Program-made: the position numbers and the translations under genes
Part shown: positions 43,479-52,648 of the stretch, piece by piece
Layout of the letters: every line of letters starts with the position of its first letter
Numbering within the stretch: the first letter of the stretch is position 1
NCBI GenBank assembly: GCA_038207585.1
Contig: JBBQZP010000005.1
Location: 73,601 to 137,600 of the forward strand
From: JBBQZP01 sp038207585
Lineage (GTDB): Bacteria > Pseudomonadota > Alphaproteobacteria > Rhodobacterales > Rhodobacteraceae
Direction of reading: 5' to 3'
Length of the DNA: 64,000 nt
Notes under the pieces: model-generated
The model's database searches: none
Seen by the model: the letters and a program-made list of their open reading frames with translations, nothing else
What the model was told of the DNA's origin: nothing

Positions 43479-46112
43479 TTACACGGGGAAAACCGGGTGT
43501 GGTTCCGCCAGAAAATAGCTGTCTGGCAAGCTGCCGGCGGGGCGCAACCGGTCCTCGGTTGGTGTCGCCAGAATTTCCCCCACAAACCTTATCAGATGTG
43601 GAGTGGGGCCGGTCACAAACTGGGGCGAGGTTGTCAGGAACGCGCCCGCCTGTTTGCGCGCAGCATCGGGATCGGCGCGAAGGGCGCGGAGCGTTTCCGT
43701 CAGGTCTTCCAGATTGCGCACAAGGGGCGCGCCCACGATGGAATGCTGATCAACCGGGTAATCCACATCGCCGTCCGTCAGACACACCACCGGCACCTGC
43801 TGAATCGCCGCGTCCAGTGCCGCAGCACTATACGCCGTCAGCACGACATCCGAGGCTGCAACCAGCACCTGCGGCGGCACGTTGACAATCCGCATGCGGT
43901 TTTGCGCACCCATCGCCTTGGCAAGCGCGCGGTAAGCGGCAACACGACTGGGCGCTTCTTCCGGATGAGCCTTCAGCAGCACTTGCAAATCAAGCCGTTC
44001 CGCCGCCCTGATCAGCAGGCCGACGATCTTTTCCATATGCTCCCACGCCGAGGGTTGGCAGAAAAAGCTGACGGTGCCGCTATAGGCATCAAAGTCGATC
44101 CGGTTTTCGGCCGTCATCTTCTTTCGGGCTACAGCCTGCGCCGCAATGGGGTCGTGACCTTGCGGGGCTACAATGCGGGGCGTGCCAATGATGGCCGTAC
44201 GCGCAGGGTCAATCTTGAAATCAGCGCTGGCACTGGCCCGGAACTGCTCGGCGATGACGCCGTAATAATCTGTCCCGATGTTCAGATAGCGGCTGTAATT
44301 TGCGTTCAGCCCGTGCGCCTCAAGTGTCAGGGTGGGCACCTGATTGCGTCGCGCCACCGGGATGATCGCCATAACCTGCGGGGCGCGCTGCGGGGCGACG
44401 ATCACCAGATCGGGCAGCGCTTGGGCTTTGACAAGCTGCTGATACCAGATCGTCAGACTGCGTCCCAGAATCAGTTGCGTATGAATGGCGGATGCAATGC
44501 GCGGTGAATTGATCCGCAGGGCATAGCTGGCCAGATTGACGGGCAGAATGCTTTGTTCGTCCAATATCACCGTCTGCAGCCAGCGGTTCAACATTCGGGC
44601 GGTGGTATGGTTGGTGGAAAACGGAAGAACCTCAATCGCGGCACCGCTGGCTGCCACCTGATCCTCCAACTCCAATGCATTGGCACCGGCATGCACGATG
44701 GTGACCTGATAGTCCTTCGCAAGTGCAGCTGCGTAACCGACGGTCGAGGCGTTATAGGCCGTGTTGCTGGTGGTGAACACCTGCACGACAGGTTTGGTCG
44801 GCAACCTGTCCGGCATGGGGTAAAGTTCTGCGGCCTGTTGTGCCGCCGACTCCAGATCGGCCAGAAGGCGCGGCAGAGGTGGGGCCCAATCCAAGGTCGC
44901 AGACACAGGCCGAACCGGTATCAAAAGACTGGCGAGACACTGACCAAACCGGACCCGCTGTTCTATGGCATCCGAAATCGAGATTACCTCGACCCTCGGA
45001 TCGCTTGCCAACCCGGCCACGCTGGCAAACCCCTGAATGAAGGGTGACTGTCCGTCGTGCTTTTCTGTGGCGATGACAATATGGTCAAAGCTCGTATCGG
45101 CCAGCAGCAACTCGACCGCGCGAAGCCTGAGGCTTTGAAAATGCAGCAGATCGGCGACCGCAACTTCGATCACGCTTACGTCGGACGGCTCTGCCAGACC
45201 CGGCACCGCGCGCAATCTTGCGCCGATGGCAAGCGCCACATCGCGCGACTGACGGTGGCTGGCAATGTAATCGTGCGAAAATCGTGTGGCCCGGCTGCGA
45301 ATATGTTCAACGATCAGTTCCCTGACCCCGGTGCCGGCCATAAACGGGGCAAAGTCCGCCTTGCCAAACGTGTCGCTTAGCGCGATCAGCGTCACCCGCT
45401 CGGCGTTGTGAAACAGCGACACAATCGCTTCGGGCTGTGCGTGATCTTCGGTGATGATCAGCCGGTGCGCGCATTTGGTGCGAAAGCCGCTTTGTAGAAT
45501 ACCCCGGAAATCCGGGTCGGTCGGCGGCTGCGCCAGCCGTGTTCCGGCACTGTCGATCAAGGCGAAATAGATATCGGTCAGCGTATTTTGCAGACTGTAC
45601 ACCCGACCCGCAATCTTGCGGGCCTCGGCTTCATCCAAAAGCCGCACCGCCGATGTTACCAGAACCGCCGCGTAGCGCTGGTTGCTGGATACACGTTTTT
45701 GCAACTCCGGATCATCCATCAGATCCGGTTCCGCCAAAAGCTGCGCCAACTTCGCGCGGCTGTGCCGGTTCCACGCGAAACCGTTCAAAACCGTCGCGTC
45801 AAAGCTGCGTCTGAAGCCATCTTCAACAAAGCTGTCCAACGTGTCCGGGGCCGATAACGCCAGCTGCGTCAGACGCCGTTCTGCATTGCGCCAGCCCGTC
45901 ACGCTGGACCACATGCGCCAGAAAACTGCGTTTGCGGCTCTTGCACCGAACACAATTTCCACGGCGCGCACAAAATAGATGCCGACTTTGCGTGTGACAA
46001 ACCGGACAGGATTGTCAGGCACCACGCGGCTCAACGCCGCGCGTCGTTCCCCGCCGTTCATGGACCGGAACGTTCTGGCGTAGAACCCAAGTTTTCGCAA
46101 AATGCCGGTCAT
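43479..46112 (-). CDS. Large putative GT-B glycosyltransferase
   Basis: 877 residues. The C-terminal half (about 435-850) looks like a GT-B/capsule-type transferase: VVQVFTTSNTAYNAS, a LLKAHPEE motif near 712-719 and SDVVLTAYSAAALDA near 755-768, resembling the donor-binding part of CDP-glycerol or sialyl transferases. The N-terminal 430 residues contain no domain I recognise. Start ATG at 46112 is chosen; a GTG seven codons upstream is possible. It is divergent from the nonulosonate operon, so it may transfer that sugar, but substrate and acceptor are unknown. Confidence 0.65.
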   Translation of the reverse strand: MTGILRKLGFYARTFRSMNGGERRAALSRVVPDNPVRFVTRKVGIYFVRAVEIVFGARAANAVFWRMWSSVTGWRNAERRLTQLALSAPDTLDSFVEDGFRRSFDATVLNGFAWNRHSRAKLAQLLAEPDLMDDPELQKRVSSNQRYAAVLVTSAVRLLDEAEARKIAGRVYSLQNTLTDIYFALIDSAGTRLAQPPTDPDFRGILQSGFRTKCAHRLIITEDHAQPEAIVSLFHNAERVTLIALSDTFGKADFAPFMAGTGVRELIVEHIRSRATRFSHDYIASHRQSRDVALAIGARLRAVPGLAEPSDVSVIEVAVADLLHFQSLRLRAVELLLADTSFDHIVIATEKHDGQSPFIQGFASVAGLASDPRVEVISISDAIEQRVRFGQCLASLLIPVRPVSATLDWAPPLPRLLADLESAAQQAAELYPMPDRLPTKPVVQVFTTSNTAYNASTVGYAAALAKDYQVTIVHAGANALELEDQVAASGAAIEVLPFSTNHTTARMLNRWLQTVILDEQSILPVNLASYALRINSPRIASAIHTQLILGRSLTIWYQQLVKAQALPDLVIVAPQRAPQVMAIIPVARRNQVPTLTLEAHGLNANYSRYLNIGTDYYGVIAEQFRASASADFKIDPARTAIIGTPRIVAPQGHDPIAAQAVARKKMTAENRIDFDAYSGTVSFFCQPSAWEHMEKIVGLLIRAAERLDLQVLLKAHPEEAPSRVAAYRALAKAMGAQNRMRIVNVPPQVLVAASDVVLTAYSAAALDAAIQQVPVVCLTDGDVDYPVDQHSIVGAPLVRNLEDLTETLRALRADPDAARKQAGAFLTTSPQFVTGPTPHLIRFVGEILATPTEDRLRPAGSLPDSYFLAEPHPVFPV

Positions 46113-46219
46113 GCAAACCCGTTTTCTGATCACGTTCCGCCACCCTTAGTGTTGGCTAGGGGTCAGTTCAACCGTGATTGATCCACGGCCAAGCGTGAAT
46201 TCGCCGGAGGCAAAGCCAA

Positions 46220-46247
46220 TTGACGTCGGCCAAGCGCACAGTATAGC
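46220..46247 (+). promoter_or_regulatory. Candidate sigma-70 promoter of the nonulosonate operon
   Basis: TTGACG (46220-46225), a 16-base spacer and TATAGC (46242-46247) lie 88 bases before the legC start, in the 222-base interval divergent to the large glycosyltransferase gene. It is the best -35/-10 match there. Not confirmed by any other signal. Confidence 0.5.
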
Positions 46248-46334
46248 TGACGTGAAACCTGCTGTCAGCGCGACCGCGGGCCCATGGGCCAGACGTGCGC
46301 TGCGGCAAGACGGGCATCGCCCAGGGCAAAAACG

Positions 46335-47498
46335 ATGAAAATTCCACTCGCTATTCCAAACTTGCAGGGCCGCGAGGCCGACTATCTTCAGGAGTGTATA
46401 ACTTCTACCTTTGTCTCGACGGTCGGGCCGTTCGTTGACCGGTTCGAGGCGGGCATTGCCGCACGTTCGGGCACCGAAAAAGCGGTATCTTTGTGCACCG
46501 GCACCACAGCGCTGCAGATCGCGCTGGAAAGTCTGGGTGTCGGTGCGGGCGATCTGGTGATCATCCCGTCGCTGACCTTTATCGCCACCGCCAATGCCGT
46601 GCGCCATTCCGGGGCCGAGGTCTGGATGGCCGATGTGTCGCCCGACACCTGGACGCTGGACCTGGCTCTGGTGCGCGCCATGATCGAGGCGGACACGGTG
46701 CCAGAGGCTGGCGGACGCCGCCACAAAACCACTGGCCGGATGCTGCGCGCTATCATGCCGGTGATGGTAATGGGGGCGGCGCTGGATTTCGGCGCTATAG
46801 TGGCGATTGCCCGCGACTACGGGTTGCGCGTGGTGGTCGATGCGGCGGCGGCTCTGGGCACGTCGGCCAGTGGAGGCGTACCGATAGCGGCGACGGGCGT
46901 GGATGCCGTGTGCTATTCGTTCAACGGCAACAAAACCGTCACCTGCGGCGGAGGCGGGGCGATTGCTGCCGCCGATACCGCATTGATGGGCCGGATCAGG
47001 CACCTGATCTCCACCGGGCGGGTGGGCGCGGCGTATGATCACGACATCGTCGCGTATAACTTTCGGATGACTAACGTGCAGGCCGCATTGGGCGTAGCCC
47101 AACTGGAGCGGTTGGAGACGTTTCTGGCCCGCAAAGCCGAACTCCACACCCATTACGCCGCCATTGCCGCACGTCACCGCGATCTTGCCCCCTTCCCGAC
47201 ACCCGATTTTGGCCGCAACGGGCACTGGTTTTCGGGCTTCTGGTACACCGGAGATCGCCCCGAGCTTTGCGACGCCTTCCGCGCCCATATGAATGCCGCG
47301 GGCGTCGATCTGCGCCCGTTCTGGAAGCCGATCCATCTGCAAGTGCCCTACGCGGATGCCCCCGCAACCCCGATGCCGGTGGCGGATTATCTGTGGCAGC
47401 GGCTGTTCCCCCTGCCCTGCTCCACCCACCTGACCGAGGCGGAACTTGCGCAGGTAACGGACGCCGCCGATGCCTTCTGGACCCGCACCAATGGCTAG
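46335..47498 (+). CDS. legC: LegC-type sugar aminotransferase (PLP, DegT/DnrJ/EryC1)
   Basis: 387 residues. Fold-type I PLP enzyme with Asp169 (VVVDAAAALG) and the Schiff-base Lys200 in YSFNGNKTVTCGGGG. The IPSLTFIATANAVRHSGAE and NGNK signatures are those of LegC, which aminates the 4-keto-6-deoxy nucleotide sugar made by LegB to the 4-amino sugar in legionaminic acid synthesis. First gene of the operon; its stop overlaps the next start by eight bases. The ATG at 46335 is used because the upstream extension lacks homology. Confidence 0.9.
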   Translation: MKIPLAIPNLQGREADYLQECITSTFVSTVGPFVDRFEAGIAARSGTEKAVSLCTGTTALQIALESLGVGAGDLVIIPSLTFIATANAVRHSGAEVWMADVSPDTWTLDLALVRAMIEADTVPEAGGRRHKTTGRMLRAIMPVMVMGAALDFGAIVAIARDYGLRVVVDAAAALGTSASGGVPIAATGVDAVCYSFNGNKTVTCGGGGAIAAADTALMGRIRHLISTGRVGAAYDHDIVAYNFRMTNVQAALGVAQLERLETFLARKAELHTHYAAIAARHRDLAPFPTPDFGRNGHWFSGFWYTGDRPELCDAFRAHMNAAGVDLRPFWKPIHLQVPYADAPATPMPVADYLWQRLFPLPCSTHLTEAELAQVTDAADAFWTRTNG

Positions 47499-48690
47499 GC
47501 GCCGCATCGCGGCTGTCACCGTGGGGCGGTCGGATTTCTCGATCCTGCGGCCGTTGATGCAGCTTTTGGCCGGGGATGCGCGCTTTGACGTGGGCCTGTG
47601 GATCGGCGGCGCGCATTACGATCCGGCGGGGGGGATGACGGTTGTCGACGTGAAGGCCTCGGGCTTTCCCGTCTGGGCGGAGATCGTGGCGCAGAGTTTC
47701 GGCCACACCCCCGAAGGCACCGTCGCCGCGATGGCCGAGCAGGTGGCAGGCTTTGGCCGCGCCATTGCAGACGGTCCGCGCCCCGATCTGGTAATCATTC
47801 TGGGCGACCGGTTCGAGGCGATAGCGGCCGCTCTTGCCTGTGTGCCGCACAACCTGCCCGTAGCGCATCTTTCCGGTGGGTCGGTCAGCGAAGGTGCTAT
47901 GGACGATGTGTTCCGCCACGCGCTGACCAAAATTGCCGCCCTGCATTTCTGTGACATCCCCGAATTCGCCCGCCGCATCCAGCAGATGGGCGAAGAGCCT
48001 GCGCGGATTTTCACCGTTGGAGCACTTGGGCTGGACGGCGTGCGCGAAGCGGCTGTCAAACCCATTAAGGCGCTACGCGACCAGTTCGATTTCGCCGGTT
48101 TGCAGCCGGGTTACGTCCTGGCCACGCTGCACCCTGAAACCCGCGCGCCGGATCGGACCGGCCCGATGGCCCGCGCAATGGTGCAGGCGCTGGCGGCGAC
48201 GGGTCGGCAGGTGATCTACACCTATCCCAACGCGGACCCCGGCGCGGACGAGATCATCGCCGCAATCACCGATGCCGCCACAGGCCACAATGGCCATTTC
48301 GTGACCCGAAATCTGGGGGTCGCGTGGTTTTACAGCGCCTTGGCCCATGCCGGACTGGTGGTCGGCAATTCGTCGTCCGGGCTTTATGAGGCGGGCAGCT
48401 ACCGCCTGCCCGTGGTCGATATCGGCGACCGGCAAAAGGCGCGCTTTCATGGCCGCAACGTGCTGCACTGTGAAACATCCAGCGCCCAGATTGCCGCCTG
48501 CATCACCCAAGCTGCCGACCCCGCATTCCGCGCAGGGCTTGCGGGCTTCACCAACCCTTATGGCGACGGGCACAGTGCGCAGCGCATCGTCCGCATCCTT
48601 GGGGAACTCGATTGGCCCTATATCGCTTCCCCCAAGCGCTTTGCCGATGTAGACAGCGGCTTTGACGGCGGACTGGCGGATCTGACATGA
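47491..48690 (+). CDS. legG: LegG/NeuC-type UDP/GDP-sugar 2-epimerase (hydrolysing)
   Basis: 399 residues of the WecB/NeuC fold: VTVGRSDFSILRPLM at the N-terminus, ILGDRFEAIAAA (GDRFE at 105-109), HLSGGSVSEGAMDD and GNSSSGLYEAGSY. It releases the nucleotide and epimerises C2, giving 2,4-diacetamido-2,4,6-trideoxymannose for the condensation step. It overlaps legC by eight bases and ptmE by four. Closer to LegG than to NeuC by context, because LegB and LegC are encoded beside it. Confidence 0.9.
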   Translation: MARRRIAAVTVGRSDFSILRPLMQLLAGDARFDVGLWIGGAHYDPAGGMTVVDVKASGFPVWAEIVAQSFGHTPEGTVAAMAEQVAGFGRAIADGPRPDLVIILGDRFEAIAAALACVPHNLPVAHLSGGSVSEGAMDDVFRHALTKIAALHFCDIPEFARRIQQMGEEPARIFTVGALGLDGVREAAVKPIKALRDQFDFAGLQPGYVLATLHPETRAPDRTGPMARAMVQALAATGRQVIYTYPNADPGADEIIAAITDAATGHNGHFVTRNLGVAWFYSALAHAGLVVGNSSSGLYEAGSYRLPVVDIGDRQKARFHGRNVLHCETSSAQIAACITQAADPAFRAGLAGFTNPYGDGHSAQRIVRILGELDWPYIASPKRFADVDSGFDGGLADLT

Positions 48691-49754
48691 AACTTGTGAC
48701 CTATACCGGGGCCGAATTGCACGAGATCTGCGTGCGCGAAGACTTCAGTCTGCGCAAAACGATGGAAGTGATGAGCGTGGCGGGCCTGCGTCTCGTACCC
48801 GTTTTGACGGCAGCGGGCGGCTTTGCAGGCGTTGTGGCCGACGGTGATCTGCGCCGCTATGTGGCGCAACAGGGCGATCTCGATGATCCGGTGGGCCGTG
48901 CGACAAACCGCAACGCCCATGTCACCGAACCGGGCCAATCTGGGGCCGAGGTGCGGTCGATGATGCACCGGCGCGGCGTGGAATCGCTGCCCGTGGTGCA
49001 GGACGGCCAGCTTGAGGCGCTGCACGTGCTGTGGGTTTCGTCGTCACCGCAGGAACTGACGGCGGTGATCATGGCGGGCGGCCTTGGCTCGCGTCTTGCA
49101 CCGATGACCGACACCTGCCCCAAACCGCTGCTGGCGATCGGCGGCAAGCCCATTCTGACCCACATCATCCGCCACCTGCGTGATCAGGGGGTCAGCCGGT
49201 TCATCCTTTCGGTCAACTACCTGTCCGAGATGATCGAGGATCATTACGGTGACGGGTCCGATCTGAACGTGTCCATCGAATATATCCACGAAACCAAGCG
49301 CATGGGCACCGGCGGTGCTTTGTCACTGATTGATCCCGGCACGCTATCCGACCCGTTCCTGTGCCTGAACGGTGATATTCTGAACGATCTTGACGTGGCC
49401 GCACTGCGCGAGGCGCATGATCAGAACGGCTGGGATGCGACGATGGTGGTGCGTGAACACAGCTATACGGTGCCCTACGGCGTGGTCAAAACCACCGAAG
49501 CCGGTGATTTCCAAGAAGCCGAGGAAAAGCCCACGATGTATTTCCACATCAATGCGGGCATCTACATGGTGTCGAAACCGGCGCTGTCTTTGGTGCCGGG
49601 TGGAGTGTTTTACGACCTGCCGACGCTGTTCACGGATCTGAATACCAAAGCCATGCGCGGCGGTACTTACCGGCACACCGGTCGCTGGATCGACATCGGG
49701 AATGTTGCCGATTTCCACCGCGCCAAGTCGATATACGAAGGGAACCAGACATGA
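48687..49754 (+). CDS. ptmE: PtmE-like glucosamine-1-phosphate guanylyltransferase with CBS pair
   Basis: 355 residues. The N-terminal 115 residues form a CBS-type domain pair (VAGLRLVPVL, VVADGDLRRYV, RGVESLPVVQDG). A nucleotidyltransferase domain follows: MAGGLGSRLAPMTDTCPKPLL near 130, LCLNGDILNDL and HINAGIYMVS. This domain order is that of PtmE, which makes GDP-glucosamine in the Campylobacter legionaminic pathway. It marks this cluster as using GDP-linked rather than UDP-linked early intermediates. Overlaps both neighbours by four bases. Confidence 0.87.
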   Translation: MKLVTYTGAELHEICVREDFSLRKTMEVMSVAGLRLVPVLTAAGGFAGVVADGDLRRYVAQQGDLDDPVGRATNRNAHVTEPGQSGAEVRSMMHRRGVESLPVVQDGQLEALHVLWVSSSPQELTAVIMAGGLGSRLAPMTDTCPKPLLAIGGKPILTHIIRHLRDQGVSRFILSVNYLSEMIEDHYGDGSDLNVSIEYIHETKRMGTGGALSLIDPGTLSDPFLCLNGDILNDLDVAALREAHDQNGWDATMVVREHSYTVPYGVVKTTEAGDFQEAEEKPTMYFHINAGIYMVSKPALSLVPGGVFYDLPTLFTDLNTKAMRGGTYRHTGRWIDIGNVADFHRAKSIYEGNQT

Positions 49755-50995
49755 TCGACCTTTCCCTTTCCACGCTGGAAGAACGCATTGTCGGTCGCAC
49801 CCACAGCTTTTTCGCCGAAGACATGGCGGCGGCTGAAGCGGAATTGTCCACCATGCTGCGCGGCTCGCGGGTGCTGCTGATCGGTGCTGCGGGTTCCATC
49901 GGGTTTCAGACGCTGCGGGTGATTGCCAGCTTTGCGCCCCGTGTGCTGCACGTCATCGACCACAACGAAAACGGTCTCGCCGAAGTGGTCCGCGCCTTGC
50001 GGTCGGCACCGGAGCCACTGCAGGTCGATGATCTGCTGACGCTGCCGTTCGATTACGGTGGCGATCCGTTCCGGCTTTGGCTGGCGGCGCAACCGCAGGG
50101 CTACGACTACGTTCTGAACTTTGCGGCCCTCAAACACGTTCGTTCGGAAAAAGACCCCTATTCGATTCTGGCGATGTTAGAGACGAATGTGCTGAAACTG
50201 GATCGTCTGGCTGACCTTTTGCGCAGCAAGGCGGGGTTGAAGCGGCTGTTTTGTGTGTCGACGGACAAGGCCGCGAACCCGTCGTCGATGATGGGCGCGA
50301 CCAAGCGGCTGATGGAACATGCGCTGTTCTCGCCGGTGCTGGGGTGGGATGATGCCACTGCCATCACCTCGGCACGGTTTGCCAACGTGGCCTTGTCGAA
50401 CGGCTCGCTGTTGCAAAGCTGGCAATTGCGGCTGGAACTGGGGCAACCGATGGCATGCCCCGAAGGCTGCCGGCGGTTTTTCGTGGCACTGCCGGAATCG
50501 GGGCATCTTTGCACGCTGGCCGGGCTTTTGGGTGAAGATCGCGGCATCTGCGTGCCCTCGCTGGACCCCGCCACGCATCTTTCGCTGCTCCAGGATGTGG
50601 CGGGCTGGTTCCTGAACGCGCGCAACCTGGCGCCCTATTTCACCCGCGATGAGGATGAGGCCCGCGCCCGCGTTGGCGAGCTTTCGGCGCGCGGCGAATG
50701 GCCGGTTCTGCTGACCCCCTTGGACACCGCAGGCGAAAAACCCTATGAGGAATTCGTGGGGGCGAACGAAACCGTTCATCCCACCCGCTTTGCCAGCCTG
50801 CAACGCGTGCCGTATCTACCGCCGCAGGATACCACCAGTTTCCCCGCGCTGATGGCTGATCTGAAGCGCATCATGGCGGGCACAGGTGCAGCACCTTTGT
50901 CAATCGAACGGCTCAAAACCCTGATCGCGTCGGTCGAGGAAAGTTTCGCCCGCACCCATGTTGTCAGCACCAAATCACTGGATCAGCGCGTATGA
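49751..50995 (+). CDS. legB: LegB-like NDP-sugar 4,6-dehydratase
   Basis: 414 residues, soluble. NAD site GAAGSIG at 45-51, then NFAALKHVRSEKDPY and STDKAANPSSMMGATKRLME, with the Met-x3-Lys (181-185) that replaces Tyr-x3-Lys in this CapD/FlaA1-like group. It makes the 4-keto-6-deoxy sugar that LegC aminates. The absence of membrane helices separates it from the PglF/WbpM dehydratases. Overlaps ptmE and legI by four bases. Confidence 0.88.
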   Translation: MIDLSLSTLEERIVGRTHSFFAEDMAAAEAELSTMLRGSRVLLIGAAGSIGFQTLRVIASFAPRVLHVIDHNENGLAEVVRALRSAPEPLQVDDLLTLPFDYGGDPFRLWLAAQPQGYDYVLNFAALKHVRSEKDPYSILAMLETNVLKLDRLADLLRSKAGLKRLFCVSTDKAANPSSMMGATKRLMEHALFSPVLGWDDATAITSARFANVALSNGSLLQSWQLRLELGQPMACPEGCRRFFVALPESGHLCTLAGLLGEDRGICVPSLDPATHLSLLQDVAGWFLNARNLAPYFTRDEDEARARVGELSARGEWPVLLTPLDTAGEKPYEEFVGANETVHPTRFASLQRVPYLPPQDTTSFPALMADLKRIMAGTGAAPLSIERLKTLIASVEESFARTHVVSTKSLDQRV

Positions 50996-52011
50996 CAAAG
51001 ACCCCCTGCTATATCATCGCCGAAATCGGTGTGAACCATAACGGCTCGGTCGATCTGGCGCGGCAGTTGATTGACGCGGCAGTTGCGGCGCGTGCAGATG
51101 CGGTCAAATTCCAGACCTTTTTTGCCGATGATCTGGTGACACGCAGCGCCGCAAAAGCCGCCTATCAGGTCACGAACACCGCCAATGCCGACAGCCAATA
51201 CAGCATGCTCAAGGCGCTTGAACTGCCCGAGGAAGCCTTTGCCGAACTGCGCGCCTATTGCGAAAAGGTGGGCATCGCATTCCTGTCCACCCCGTTTTCT
51301 GAAGCGGCGGCTGATCTGCTGGAACGGGTCGGGGTCAACGCCTTCAAGATCAGCTCTGGCGATCTGACGCATCTGCCGCTTCTGACGCATATCGCGAAAA
51401 AGGGCCTGCCGATCATCCTGTCCACCGGCATGGGCAATCTTTCGGAGATTGAAGAGGCGCTGGCCGCCATTCGCGCGGGCGGCGATGTGCCGGTATCGCT
51501 GTTGCATTGCGTGTCGAACTATCCTGCCGATGCGTCAGACTGCAATCTGGCGGCGATGGACACGATGGCGCGGGCGTTTGCGCTGCCCGTGGGCTGGTCG
51601 GATCATTCGGTGGGGGCTGCGATTTCCTGGGCCGCTGTGGCACGTGGTGCTGTGATCGTGGAAAAGCACATCACGCTGGATCAGAACTTGCCGGGGCCGG
51701 ACCACAAGGCGTCGATGGAACCTGCCGATTTCACCGATTTCGTGACGGGTATCCGCGCGATCGAGGCGGCCATCGGCACGGGCCGCAAATATCCGACCGA
51801 GGCCGAGCTTGGCACCGCAAAGGTCGCGCGCCGGTCCATCGTTGCGGTGCGCGATCTGGCGGCGGGCGACGTTCTGCGCGCCGAGGATGTCAAGATCGTG
51901 CGACCCGGCACCGGGCTTTTGCCGCGCTTTCTGCCCTTGGTGATCGGTGCGCGTCTGGGGCGGACCGTGGCGGCGGATACCCCCCTGAGTGCCGACGATT
52001 TTCATGGCTGA
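50992..52011 (+). CDS. legI: LegI/NeuB-type nonulosonic acid synthase
   Basis: 339 residues. The NeuB TIM barrel (about 1-275) shows AEIGVNHNGSVDLA, KFQTF, FLSTPFS, KISSGDLTHLPLL, STGMGNLSEIEEAL and GWSDHSVG. A C-terminal SAF/antifreeze-like domain (about 280-339) begins RRSIVAVRDLAAGDVL. It condenses the 2,4-diacetamido-trideoxymannose from LegG with phosphoenolpyruvate to the nine-carbon acid. Overlaps legB by four bases and the acyltransferase gene by eight. Confidence 0.94.
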   Translation: MTKTPCYIIAEIGVNHNGSVDLARQLIDAAVAARADAVKFQTFFADDLVTRSAAKAAYQVTNTANADSQYSMLKALELPEEAFAELRAYCEKVGIAFLSTPFSEAAADLLERVGVNAFKISSGDLTHLPLLTHIAKKGLPIILSTGMGNLSEIEEALAAIRAGGDVPVSLLHCVSNYPADASDCNLAAMDTMARAFALPVGWSDHSVGAAISWAAVARGAVIVEKHITLDQNLPGPDHKASMEPADFTDFVTGIRAIEAAIGTGRKYPTEAELGTAKVARRSIVAVRDLAAGDVLRAEDVKIVRPGTGLLPRFLPLVIGARLGRTVAADTPLSADDFHG

Positions 52012-52648
52012 GGCGAACCCCGGCATCGTCATCCTTGGCGGCGGTGGTCACGCACGGGTGTTGGCCGAGGCGATTGTGGCCTGCAGTCTGACGCTGGCGG
52101 GCCATGTGGCCCCGAAGGCGGCAGATCAGGCGGTCATGGGGCGCTGGCTGGGCGACGACGATGCGCTGGCAGGTTTGGTCGCGATGGGGCACGGGCTGGC
52201 GTTGGGGCTTGGGTTTGTCGATGCAAAAGGTGCCGAACGTCGCGGAAATCTGGTGCGGCGGTGGGAAGATGCGCTGGTCACGGTGATTCATCCGTCTGCG
52301 CATGTTTCCCCTTCTGCGCAACTTTCGCCGGGTGTTTTCGTGGCGGTTGGGGCCGTTGTCGGCACCGGCACCCAGATCGGCGCAGGCTCTATCGTCAACT
52401 CGGGCGCTGTGGTCGACCACGATGCGCAGATCGGGGCGAATGTGCATATCGCCACCGGCGCGCGGCTGGCTGGGGGTGTCACGGTGGGGCGCGATGTGCT
52501 GGTGGGACTGGGCGCGCTGCTGCGGCAGGGCGTGACGATTGGCGACGGCGCTGTGATCGGGGCCGGGGCGGTGGTTGTGGGCGACGTCGCCCCCTCAGCC
52601 TTGATGCTGGGCGTGCCCGCGCGGGCGGTTGCGGGGCGCAATGGCTGA
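52004..52648 (+). CDS. NeuD/PglD-like sugar O- or N-acyltransferase
   Basis: 214 residues. An N-terminal Rossmann-like part (GIVILGGGGHARVLAEAI) precedes a left-handed beta-helix of hexapeptide repeats (about 95-200: VAVGAVVGTGTQIGAGSIV and onwards). In the legionaminic pathway an enzyme of this kind (LegH) acetylates the 4-amino group; in sialic acid clusters NeuD O-acetylates. No other obvious LegH is present, so it probably fills that step. Overlaps neighbours by eight bases on each side. Confidence 0.85.
   Translation: MAEANPGIVILGGGGHARVLAEAIVACSLTLAGHVAPKAADQAVMGRWLGDDDALAGLVAMGHGLALGLGFVDAKGAERRGNLVRRWEDALVTVIHPSAHVSPSAQLSPGVFVAVGAVVGTGTQIGAGSIVNSGAVVDHDAQIGANVHIATGARLAGGVTVGRDVLVGLGALLRQGVTIGDGAVIGAGAVVVGDVAPSALMLGVPARAVAGRNG

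Noticed and set aside
46146..47519. 457-codon minus-strand open frame opposite legC
   Set aside because: Shadow of the LegC frame; the plus strand carries the PLP lysine and family motifs.
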